15,559 bases of DNA. Source: an uncultured Burkholderiales bacterium. Lineage in GTDB: Bacteria > Pseudomonadota > Gammaproteobacteria > Burkholderiales > Burkholderiaceae_D. The notes beneath the pieces were generated by a model. The model was not told the origin of the DNA, ran no database searches, and saw only the letters and a list, made by a program, of their open reading frames with translations. Both the position numbers and the translations under genes were made by a program. Positions 6,219 through 14,717 of this stretch are shown here, in pieces. Numbering within the stretch: the first letter of the stretch is position 1; each line of letters begins with the position of its first letter. The stretch spans positions 17,625-33,183 of the forward strand of contig CALMOR010000159.1 in the NCBI GenBank assembly GCA_937872165.1, written 5' to 3'.

Positions 6219-7916
6219 ATGGCCTATCAAGTCCTCGCTCGCAAGTGGCGTCCCCGGAATTTCGAGACGCTGGTCGGTCAGGAGCACGTCGTGCGCGCGT
6301 TGCGTCATGCGCTCGACGAACGGCGGCTCCATCACGCGTGGTTGTTCACCGGTACGCGCGGCGTCGGCAAGACCACGCTGTCGCGCATCCTCGCCAAGTG
6401 CCTCAACTGCATAGGGAGCGACGGCGCCGGCGACATCACGTCGAAGCCCTGCGGCGTCTGCCGTCCGTGCACCGAGATCGACGCCGGCCGCTTCGTCGAC
6501 TACATCGAGATGGACGCCGCCTCGAATCGCGGCGTCGACGAGATGGCGCAGCTGCTCGAGCAGGCGGTCTACGCGCCGTCCACCGCGCGCTTCAAGGGCT
6601 ACATGATCGACGAAGTGCACATGCTCACGAGTCACGCGTTCAACGCGATGTTGAAGACGCTCGAGGAGCCGCCCGAGCACGTCAAGTTCATCCTCGCGAC
6701 CACCGACCCGCAGAAGATCCCGGTGACGGTGCTGTCGCGCTGCCTGCAGTTCAACCTGAAGCAGATGCCGTTGCCGGACATCGCGACCCATCTCGCCGAC
6801 GTCCTCGGGCAGGAGGGCATCGCGTTCGAAGGCGGCGCGCTTCGACTGCTGGGCAGGGCCGCGGCCGGATCGATGCGCGACGCGTTGTCGCTCACCGACC
6901 AGGCGATCGCCTACAGCGCGGGACAGGTCACCGAGGCGACGGTGCGGGGGATGCTCGGCGCGCTCGACCAGACCTATCTGCTGCGCATCCTCGATGCGCT
7001 CGCCGACGGCGACGGTGCGACGCTGATGACGGTCGTCGACGAGATCGCCGCGCGCAGCCTGTCGTTCGGCAACGCGCTGCAGGAGCTCGCCGGACTGCTG
7101 CACCGGATCGCGACGATCCAGTTGATCGCGCGCGATACCGACGACGCGGTCGACGCCGACGAAGCGCATCTGCGAGCGCTGGCCGCGCGCCTCGCGCCCG
7201 ACGACGTGCAGCTCCATTACCAGATCGCGACCCACGGTCGTCGCGATCTGCCGCTCGCACCCGACGAGACGACCGGCTTCGCGATGACGCTGCTGCGCAT
7301 GCTGGCCTTCCGGGCCGACGATGCGTCCACCGCGTCCGCCGCCTCGACCACTTCCGCAGCACCGTCCGCTCCTCGCGTCCTGCGGCCGGCAGTGGCGGCG
7401 CGGCCCGATGCGTCGATCGAGGCCGCCCGTCCGCCCTCGATGCCGCCGCCCGTCGTTCCGGCGCCGGCGCCGCCGGCCGCGTCGATCGAGCCCGGGGCGG
7501 CGAACGCGACCCGGTCGGCCGTGCCGTCGACCGAGCCGCTCGTCATCGACGACTGGGTCGCGGTCGTCGGCCGGCTGAAGCTGACCGGTCTCACGCGCGA
7601 GCTGGTCCAGCAGACCGAGCTCGTCGCGCACGACGAACGTTCGATCACGCTGCGGGCTCCGCTCAAGGCGCTCGCCGGCGGCGGCGCCTACGACAAGCTC
7701 AAGCTCGCGGTCTCGCAGTACTTCGGCCGGCCGGTCGCGGTGATCGTCGAGGTCGGCGCCGTCAAGGGCGTGACCGTCGCCGCGGTCCGCAGCGACGAGC
7801 GCGCCGCGCGCCAGGCCGACGCGCAGGCGATCATCGATGCCGACCCGTTCGTGCAGGCGGTGGTCCGGGATTTCGGCGGCGCCACCATCGTGCCCGGATC
7901 GGTGAAGCCGGTCTGA
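6219..7916 (+). CDS. dnaX: DNA polymerase III subunit gamma/tau
   Basis: This clamp-loader ATPase opens the beta clamp and tethers the polymerase core. The ATG at 6219 (MAYQVLARKWRPRNFETLVGQ) matches the invariant family start and gives 565 residues; earlier in-frame codons lie inside the SRP RNA. The AAA+ module shows P-loop GTRGVGKT (45-52), a zinc cluster C64/C78/C81/C84, DEVH (131-134) and the SRC motif (173-175). A Pro/Ala/Ser-rich linker (about 362-445) leads to the C-terminal tau part. Between C64 and C78 there are 13 residues, five more than in E. coli. I see no A-rich slippery heptamer, so a shorter gamma form by frameshift is not predicted. No Shine-Dalgarno precedes the start, which lies 10 nt after ffs. 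YbaB follows 48 nt downstream. Confidence 0.97.
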   Translation: MAYQVLARKWRPRNFETLVGQEHVVRALRHALDERRLHHAWLFTGTRGVGKTTLSRILAKCLNCIGSDGAGDITSKPCGVCRPCTEIDAGRFVDYIEMDAASNRGVDEMAQLLEQAVYAPSTARFKGYMIDEVHMLTSHAFNAMLKTLEEPPEHVKFILATTDPQKIPVTVLSRCLQFNLKQMPLPDIATHLADVLGQEGIAFEGGALRLLGRAAAGSMRDALSLTDQAIAYSAGQVTEATVRGMLGALDQTYLLRILDALADGDGATLMTVVDEIAARSLSFGNALQELAGLLHRIATIQLIARDTDDAVDADEAHLRALAARLAPDDVQLHYQIATHGRRDLPLAPDETTGFAMTLLRMLAFRADDASTASAASTTSAAPSAPRVLRPAVAARPDASIEAARPPSMPPPVVPAPAPPAASIEPGAANATRSAVPSTEPLVIDDWVAVVGRLKLTGLTRELVQQTELVAHDERSITLRAPLKALAGGGAYDKLKLAVSQYFGRPVAVIVEVGAVKGVTVAAVRSDERAARQADAQAIIDADPFVQAVVRDFGGATIVPGSVKPV

Positions 7917-7964
7917 GCGACCGCAGTTCGACAACCCAACTTCCCGAAGGTCGGAGTACTCCTC

Positions 7965-8291
7965 ATGATGAAGAACCAACTCGCTGGAATGATGAAGCAG
8001 GTCCAGCAGATGCAGGACAACGTGAAGAAGGTGCAGGACTCGCTCGCGACCATCGAGGTCGAGGGTCAGTCGGGCGCCGGGCTCGTCAAGGTCACGATGA
8101 CCTGCAAGAACGACGTCAAGCGCGTCGTGATCGATCCTTCGCTGTTCGGCGATGACAAGGACATGCTCGAGGATCTCGTCGCCGCCGCGTTCAACGACGC
8201 GGTGCGCAAGGCCGAGGCCACGGCCAGCGAGAAGATGTCGGCCGTGACCGCGGGGATGCCGTTGCCGCCGGGGATGAAGCTGCCGTTCTGA
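7965..8291 (+). CDS. ybaB: YbaB/EbfC nucleoid-associated protein
   Basis: The 108-residue protein has the family pattern: an N-terminal amphipathic helix rich in Met/Gln (LAGMMKQVQQMQDNVKKVQ), the central VEGQSGAGLVKVTMTCKNDVK beta region (about 33-53), and a C-terminal helix with DLVAAAFNDAVRKAE. YbaB dimers bind DNA without strong sequence preference and shape the nucleoid. It is the usual partner between dnaX and recR; here recR lies 5.8 kb away. GGAG ends 8 nt before the ATG and is part of the perfect palindrome GGAGTACTCC (7953-7962). Two ATG codons are adjacent at the start; the first is chosen. Confidence 0.95.
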   Translation: MMKNQLAGMMKQVQQMQDNVKKVQDSLATIEVEGQSGAGLVKVTMTCKNDVKRVVIDPSLFGDDKDMLEDLVAAAFNDAVRKAEATASEKMSAVTAGMPLPPGMKLPF

Positions 8292-8397
8292 GGGCCTCTC
8301 GCAGGCGCGCGTCGGATTGATTCCGATCGTGCGCTCCGCATCGAACTTCGTGATCGGACGAGGCTCCACGGTGACTCACGTCACTGAAGGAGCCACC

Positions 8398-8934
8398 ATG
8401 GCCTCGCTCGAAGGCAAGCGCATCGCGGTCGTCGTCACCGACGGCTTCGAACAGATCGAACTCACGTCTCCGAAGCAGGCGCTCGAGGACGCGGGCGCCC
8501 GGGTCGACATCCTGTCCGACAGGAGCGGCACCGTGCAGGGCATGAACCATCACGAGAAGGGCGATGCGTTCGAGGTCGCCTCGACGCTCGATGCGGCGAG
8601 CGCAGCCGACTACGACGGACTCGTGCTGCCGGGCGGCGTCGCGAACGGCGATGCGTTGCGCCTCGTGAAGGAAGCGCAGGCGTTCCTGAAGGACATCGAC
8701 GCCGCGAGGAAACCGGTGGCCATCATCTGCCACGGCGGCTGGCTCGCGGTGTCGACCGGCCTCGTCGCGGGACGCACGATGACGAGCTGGCCTAGCCTGC
8801 AGGACGACATCCGCAACGCGGGCGGGACCTGGGTCGACCGCGAAGTCGTGCGCGACGGCACGTGGATCACGAGCCGCAAGCCCGACGATCTGCCGGCCTT
8901 CAACGAGGCCGTGATCGACGCACTGGCCGCCTGA
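8398..8934 (+). CDS. DJ-1/PfpI family protein (YhbO-like)
   Basis: The ATG at 8398 follows GAAGGAG at good spacing and gives 178 residues; an in-frame ATG at 8317 would add 27 residues unlike the family. One class I glutamine-amidotransferase-like domain fills the protein. The nucleophile elbow AIICHGGW places the cysteine at C111 next to H112, and the acidic partner lies in DGFEQIEL (about E18). The ends LVLPGG (75-80) and SRKPDDLPAFNEAV also match PfpI/YhbO proteins. These have been described as stress-related proteins with protease, chaperone or deglycase activity, and the biochemical role is debated. It is most likely cytoplasmic. A short inverted repeat GTGAC-TCAC-GTCAC (8371-8384) lies just before the ribosome-binding site. 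It is 106 nt after ybaB, so co-transcription is possible, and convergent with prfC. Confidence 0.93.
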   Translation: MASLEGKRIAVVVTDGFEQIELTSPKQALEDAGARVDILSDRSGTVQGMNHHEKGDAFEVASTLDAASAADYDGLVLPGGVANGDALRLVKEAQAFLKDIDAARKPVAIICHGGWLAVSTGLVAGRTMTSWPSLQDDIRNAGGTWVDREVVRDGTWITSRKPDDLPAFNEAVIDALAA

Positions 8935-8955
8935 ACGAGTCTTCCGCTCGCATCG

Positions 8956-8972
8956 TCCGCGCGCGTCGCGGA
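8956..8972. terminator. Hairpin between convergent DJ-1-like gene and prfC
   Basis: TCCGCG and CGCGGA form a perfect 6-bp stem around CGCGT in the 41-nt gap between the two convergent stop codons. No clear T-run follows on either strand, so it would be a weak two-way terminator. The position supports the call more than the sequence does. Confidence 0.3.
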
Positions 8973-8975
8973 GGT

Positions 8976-10628
<1,653 letters not shown>

Positions 10629-10953
10629 CGGGGACTCTCTGGCTGGCGGGTCGGCATGCGGGCATCGGTGCGGCCGACGCCGACCGCCGGAAGGAGGAAG
10701 CGATTTTATGACGAGTCGCGTTTCTTCGAGCCCGCGACGGAAGCCCCGCCGGGTAACGACGCGAGACCGCGTGATCGACGGTTCGTCATCGACACGCCAT
10801 CGAGCTGTCACCTGCGCTTCCTACGATGCGGCCTTCGCGGTCATCGGTCCGTCGCTCGAGCGGCTCACCGCCGGCGATGGTCCGCGATCCCGACGCCTGC
10901 GCTTCGAACGCGAGGCCGGTGCCGGACGTCCTTCATCACCCACGAGGAGCTTC
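10629..10953. other. 325-nt divergent spacer between prfC and the PEP-CTERM gene
   Basis: No gene is supported. It contains the prfC leader with a candidate -10 (10708-10703, minus). On the plus strand a strong Shine-Dalgarno-like AAGGAGG (10691-10697) lies 10 nt before an ATG at 10708. That ATG is in frame with the PEP-CTERM gene but would place 82 basic, low-complexity residues before a good signal peptide, so I do not accept it as the start. I see no convincing plus-strand promoter. Confidence 0.5.
10703..10708 (-). promoter_or_regulatory. Candidate -10 box for prfC
   Basis: TAAAAT on the minus strand matches five of six bases of the -10 consensus and stands out in very GC-rich surroundings. 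A start point near 10696 would give a leader of about 68 nt. The -35 region (CTCGAA at 16 nt spacing) is weak. Confidence 0.35.
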
Positions 10954-11532
10954 ATGAAAGAACTGGCCCTTTCCCTGCTGGTCGCCGCCGCGAGCCTGGG
11001 CGCGTCGCAGGCCTCCGCGACCGTGCTCACCTTCGACGATCTCGGCAGCGACGACTTCGTTCCGGTCCACTACGGCGGACTCGACTGGTCGGACAGCGAC
11101 TGGTTCGCGTTCTCCGGAGCGCAGGACCCCTACACGCCGCACTCGGGCAGCTACCGCATCGCGACGGGATTCGGCGACGCCGACGTCGCGACGTCGGTCC
11201 GCTTCGCCGCGCCTTCGGTCTTCCAGGGCGCCTGGTTCGCAGGCGTGCCCGGGGCGACCGTGACCTTCCTCCTCTACAACGCCGGCGTCCTCGTCGCGAC
11301 GTCCGCGACGCTGGATCCGGGGGCGACGCCGCAGTTCCTCTCGAGCGGCTACGGCGGCCTCGTCGACCGACTGGTCGTCTCGAGCCCCGACCAGGGTTTC
11401 TACGTGCTCGACGACCTGACCTTCACCCGCGCGGTCCCGGAACCGGCGATCGGCGCGCTGATGCTGGCCGGGCTGTGCGCCGCCGGCGCCGTCACGAGGC
11501 GCCGCGGCGATCGGACGCGCACGAGCGGCTGA
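10954..11532 (+). CDS. PEP-CTERM sorting-domain protein (exported)
   Basis: The 192-residue protein has a Sec signal peptide (1-22, MKELALSLLVAAASLGASQASA, cleavage after ASA). The mature part is rich in aromatic and acidic residues (LTFDDLGSDDF, GGLDWSDSDWFAFSG) and looks like a beta-sandwich. The C-terminus carries a PEP-CTERM signal: VPEP (161-164), a hydrophobic helix (165-181) and an RRR cluster (182-184), with eight extra residues after it. PEP-CTERM proteins are cut by an exosortase and often accompany exopolysaccharide production; no exosortase is in this window, so one is expected elsewhere. GAGGAGC lies 6 nt before the ATG. The mature domain has no function I recognise. It lies 110 nt upstream of the phospholipase gene in the same direction. 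Confidence 0.88.
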   Translation: MKELALSLLVAAASLGASQASATVLTFDDLGSDDFVPVHYGGLDWSDSDWFAFSGAQDPYTPHSGSYRIATGFGDADVATSVRFAAPSVFQGAWFAGVPGATVTFLLYNAGVLVATSATLDPGATPQFLSSGYGGLVDRLVVSSPDQGFYVLDDLTFTRAVPEPAIGALMLAGLCAAGAVTRRRGDRTRTSG

Positions 11533-11642
11533 GACCACTCCCGCATCGCCGTGACGACGGACGCCGGCGACAGACCGGCGACCGAACGGCAAGACCGACC
11601 GGGCGATGCGGAACCTGAACGAACACCCTGGAGATCCACACC

Positions 11643-13892
11643 ATGAAGACCATCAACCGTCGCCAGTTCCTTCGGACCGCGGCGACCGCCGCGGGCTCCG
11701 CCGCCGCTCTCTCCGCGCTTCCTCCCGCGATCGCGAAGGCTCTCTCGATCGCGGCCAACGACCGCACCGGCACCATCCAGGACGTCGAGCACATCGTGCT
11801 GCTGATGATGGAGAACCGCGGTTTCGATCACTACTTCGGCTCGATGAACGGCGTTCGCGGCTTCGCCGACCGCTTTCCGATCCCGGTGGCCGACGTGCCG
11901 GGGCTGCTGCAGGGCAAGACCGTCTGGTACCAACGCAACGACAACGCGACCGGCACCAGCCCCAGGCTGCTGTCGATGCAGCACAACGACACCGTCCTCA
12001 ACTTCCCGTTGATGCGCACCGCGGACACGGTCCATCTCTATCCGGATACCCAGAACGGGTGGGACCACGGCCGCATGACCAACTGGCCGCAGTACAAGTC
12101 CAACGCGTCGATGGTCTACTACACCGAGGCGGACATCCCGTTCCAGTTCGCGCTCGCCAACGCCTTCACGATCTGCGATGCCAACCACGCGTCGTTCTTC
12201 GGAGGCACAGCGCCCAACCGCACTTTCCAGTGGACCGGCACCAACCACGGCCGCGACGATCCGTCGAAGCCGGGCGTCTACAACGGCCCCGCGGTGGAGA
12301 ACAGCTACGGCGGCACGCTGACGGGCGGGACGATCAAGAGCGGCTACACGTGGACGACCTATCCGGAACGCCTCGAGGACGCGGGCGTCTCCTGGCGCAT
12401 CTACCAGAACCTCGAGATCGAGCAGTATGGGATGAACTCGGCGCTCGGCTTCAAGAGCTTCCGCGACGCCTACAACGCGAGCGTGCCGACCGTGTCGCCC
12501 AACCGCACGCCGCGCCAGCAGGCCATCTACGAGAAGGGCATCAAGACGCGGGACGTCGACCTGCTGAAGGCCGACGTGCTGGCGGGGCTGCTGCCGTCCG
12601 TCTCGTGGGTCTGCCCCGGCTCGTCGACTTCCGAGCATCCGGGCGCTTCGAGTCCCGCACAGGGAGCGAAGTACATCTCGTCGGTGCTGGATGCGCTGAC
12701 GTCCAACCCGGACGTGTGGAGCAAGACCGTGCTGATCGTCAACTTCGACGAGAACGACGGCTTCTTCGATCACGCCGTCCCGCCGGCTCCGCCTTCGTAT
12801 CTGACCTACAGCCCCGATCCCGCCGTCGCGGTGTTCGCGGGCGCCAGCACCGTCGACGTCTCCGACGACTACCTGGGCGACGACGACGGTGGCTTCCCGG
12901 CGGTCGATCCCTACAAGCACCGGCCCTGGGGGCTCGGACCCCGCGTGCCGATGTACGTCATCTCGCCTTGGAGCAAGGGCGGCTGGGTCAACTCGCAGGT
13001 GTTCGATCACACGTCGACCATCCGCTTCGTCGAGAAGCGCTTCGGTGTCGTTGAGCCCAACATCAGCCCGTGGCGCCGTGCCGTCTCGGGCGACCTGACC
13101 TCGTGCTTCAACTTCGCGTCGCCGAACGAAGGCACTCCGGTGCTGCCCGACACGATCGCGCTCGACGCTCGCAGCCGGACACTGACGAGGACGACCACGC
13201 CGCCGATCGCGCCGATGCCGGTATTGCCCGTACAGGCCGGCGGCACCAAGCCGTCGCGTGCGCTTCCTTACGAGCTCCACGCCACCAGCGTCGTCGTGCC
13301 GGGCACGACGAGCCTCGACGCGACGAAGGTGCGGCTGACGTTCGCCAGCACCGGTGCGAGCGCGGCGGTGTTCCATGTCTACGACCGCCTGAACCTGACC
13401 CAGGTCCCGCGGCGCTACACGGTGGAACCGGGCAAGCAGCTGAGCGACCAGTGGACGCCTTCTTCCACCGGCTCGTACGACCTCTGGGTGCTCGGCCCGA
13501 ACGGATTCCACCGACACTTCACCGGCAATGCGCGACGGGTCGCCGCGGCCGGCCAGCCCAATCCCTCCGTCGTCGTGAGCTACGACACCGGAGCGCAGCT
13601 GCTGCTGGTCAAGCTCGTCAACAGCGGGCCGGTCGCGGCCACGTTCACGCTGACGGCCAACGCCTACTACGCCACGACGCCGACCTCCTATCGGGTCGTC
13701 GCCCGCGGCGAGACCGTCGCGACGCAGCTGCTCGCGGCGAGCGGAGGCTGGTACGACTTCACCGTCCGCGTCGACGGGCAAGCGGACTTCAGTCGCCGCT
13801 TCGCCGGACGGATGGAGACCGGCGTCGATTCGATCAGCGATCCGGCGATGTCCGGCACGGCGGTCGGCGACCAGTACCGTCTCGGCACCTAG
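11643..13892 (+). CDS. plcN: Tat-exported phospholipase C (phosphocholine-specific type)
   Basis: The 749-residue enzyme begins with a twin-arginine signal, NRRQFLRTAATAAG (5-18), followed by an Ala-rich hydrophobic stretch, so it is exported folded. The catalytic phosphoesterase domain (about 45-490) contains MENRGFDHYFG (56-66), GGTAPNR with T189 as the likely nucleophile (AcpA/PlcH family), SEHPGASSPAQGA near 330, and NFDENDGFFDH (367-377), the metal-binding acid cluster. Two immunoglobulin-like C-terminal repeats follow, at about 540-628 and 640-722, as in Pseudomonas PlcN and PlcH. It should cut phospholipids to diacylglycerol and a phosphorylated head group in the periplasm or outside. 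It could serve phosphate or choline gain, or act on host or neighbour membranes. The haemolytic or non-haemolytic type cannot be decided. GGAGAT lies 8 nt before the ATG. Confidence 0.93.
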   Translation: MKTINRRQFLRTAATAAGSAAALSALPPAIAKALSIAANDRTGTIQDVEHIVLLMMENRGFDHYFGSMNGVRGFADRFPIPVADVPGLLQGKTVWYQRNDNATGTSPRLLSMQHNDTVLNFPLMRTADTVHLYPDTQNGWDHGRMTNWPQYKSNASMVYYTEADIPFQFALANAFTICDANHASFFGGTAPNRTFQWTGTNHGRDDPSKPGVYNGPAVENSYGGTLTGGTIKSGYTWTTYPERLEDAGVSWRIYQNLEIEQYGMNSALGFKSFRDAYNASVPTVSPNRTPRQQAIYEKGIKTRDVDLLKADVLAGLLPSVSWVCPGSSTSEHPGASSPAQGAKYISSVLDALTSNPDVWSKTVLIVNFDENDGFFDHAVPPAPPSYLTYSPDPAVAVFAGASTVDVSDDYLGDDDGGFPAVDPYKHRPWGLGPRVPMYVISPWSKGGWVNSQVFDHTSTIRFVEKRFGVVEPNISPWRRAVSGDLTSCFNFASPNEGTPVLPDTIALDARSRTLTRTTTPPIAPMPVLPVQAGGTKPSRALPYELHATSVVVPGTTSLDATKVRLTFASTGASAAVFHVYDRLNLTQVPRRYTVEPGKQLSDQWTPSSTGSYDLWVLGPNGFHRHFTGNARRVAAAGQPNPSVVVSYDTGAQLLLVKLVNSGPVAATFTLTANAYYATTPTSYRVVARGETVATQLLAASGGWYDFTVRVDGQADFSRRFAGRMETGVDSISDPAMSGTAVGDQYRLGT

Positions 13893-13908
13893 CCGTGCGG
13901 TGACCGCG

Positions 13909-13942
13909 AGGCGGGCGAGCGGACCATCGGTCTCGCCCGCCT
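13909..13942 (+). terminator. Long hairpin after the phospholipase C gene
   Basis: AGGCGGGCGAG (13909-13919) pairs perfectly with CTCGCCCGCCT (13932-13942), an 11-bp stem around a 12-base loop, 16 nt after the phospholipase stop. There is no T-run, so termination may need Rho or be partial. It would isolate the phospholipase transcript from recR. Confidence 0.45.
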
Positions 13943-14063
13943 GCGCCGCGGCCCACCGGCCGCGACGATCGCGAGCCTCCGGCTCGGCACGATCGGAGGG
14001 CATCGAAGTCGCGTCGGGCGGTCTCGCGACGCCTTGCGACCGTCATCGTCAGGCGGGGCACAG

Positions 14064-14069
14064 TAGAAT
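14064..14069 (+). promoter_or_regulatory. Candidate -10 box for recR
   Basis: TAGAAT matches five of six bases of the -10 consensus and is the only AT-rich hexamer in the 190-nt gap before recR. The -35 position (CGTCAT at 17 nt spacing) is weak. Transcription would start at about 14076-14077, only 7-8 nt before the recR ATG. Confidence 0.45.
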
Positions 14070-14083
14070 CCGCGGCTGTTGCC

Positions 14084-14692
14084 ATGAAGCCCTCTTCTCG
14101 AACACCGTCCCGACTCGACGACCTCATCGAAGGGCTGCGGCGTCTGCCCGGAGTCGGGCCCAAGTCGGCGCAGCGCATCGCCTATCACCTGCTGCAACAC
14201 GATCGCGACGGCGCGACCCGACTCGGCGACGCGCTGACCCGGGCGGTCGCGGCGATCCGTCATTGCGCGCTCTGCAATACCTTCACCGAGGACGAACTCT
14301 GCGACGTCTGTGCATCCGATCGACGCGACCGTGCGCTGCTGTGCGTCGTCGAGACGCCCGGCGACCAGTTGATGATCGAACAGACGCTCGCGTATCGCGG
14401 CCTCTATTTCGTGCTGATGGGGCGGCTGTCGCCGCTCGACGGCATCGGTCCGAAGGACATCCATCTCGACCGGCTGCTGCGGCGCGCGACCGACGGCGTC
14501 GTGCGCGAGGTGGTCCTCGCGACCAACTTCACCAACGAAGGCGAGGCCACTGCGCATACCATCGGCGAGATGCTGAAGAGCCGCGGTCTCGCCGTGACGC
14601 GTCTCGCCAGGGGCGTGCCGGTCGGCGGCGAGCTCGAATACGTGGACGCCGGTACCATCGCGCAGGCGGTGCTCGACCGACGTTCCTCCTGA
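14084..14692 (+). CDS. recR: Recombination mediator protein RecR
   Basis: RecR works with RecO (and RecF) to load RecA on SSB-coated single-stranded DNA at gaps. The product has 202 residues, the normal length. Domains in order are a helix-hairpin-helix (LRRLPGVGPKSAQRIAYHLL, 18-37), a C4 zinc finger (C61, C64, C73, C76), and a Toprim domain (about 84-178) with VVETPGDQLMIEQ and LATNFTNEGEATA. The C-terminal Walker-like segment is RGVPVGGELEYVDAGT. The first ATG (14084) is used; no Shine-Dalgarno precedes it, and a likely -10 lies only 14 nt upstream, so the mRNA may have almost no leader. It usually follows ybaB directly, but here it stands alone after the phospholipase gene. An aldo/keto reductase begins 26 nt after its stop and is probably co-transcribed. 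Confidence 0.97.
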   Translation: MKPSSRTPSRLDDLIEGLRRLPGVGPKSAQRIAYHLLQHDRDGATRLGDALTRAVAAIRHCALCNTFTEDELCDVCASDRRDRALLCVVETPGDQLMIEQTLAYRGLYFVLMGRLSPLDGIGPKDIHLDRLLRRATDGVVREVVLATNFTNEGEATAHTIGEMLKSRGLAVTRLARGVPVGGELEYVDAGTIAQAVLDRRSS

Positions 14693-14717
14693 CCCTCATC
14701 GACGGAGCAGTACACGA

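Noticed and set aside
6213..8369. Long minus-strand open frame opposite dnaX and ybaB
   Set aside because: It is the antisense shadow of high-GC codon bias: the translation is Arg/Asp/Leu/His-rich without family motifs, while the plus strand carries clear DnaX and YbaB.
8317..8397. Earlier start for the DJ-1-like gene
   Set aside because: The 27 added residues do not resemble PfpI N-termini, and the ATG at 8398 has a strong Shine-Dalgarno.
11551..11585. GCCGG...CCGGC inverted repeat between the PEP-CTERM and phospholipase genes as a terminator
   Set aside because: The stem is only five base pairs with no T-run; such pairs are common by chance at this GC content.
11400..14003. 867-codon minus-strand frame opposite the phospholipase C gene
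   Set aside because: The composition is low-complexity Arg/Val/Asp, with no motif, and the opposite strand has full catalytic motifs and a signal peptide.
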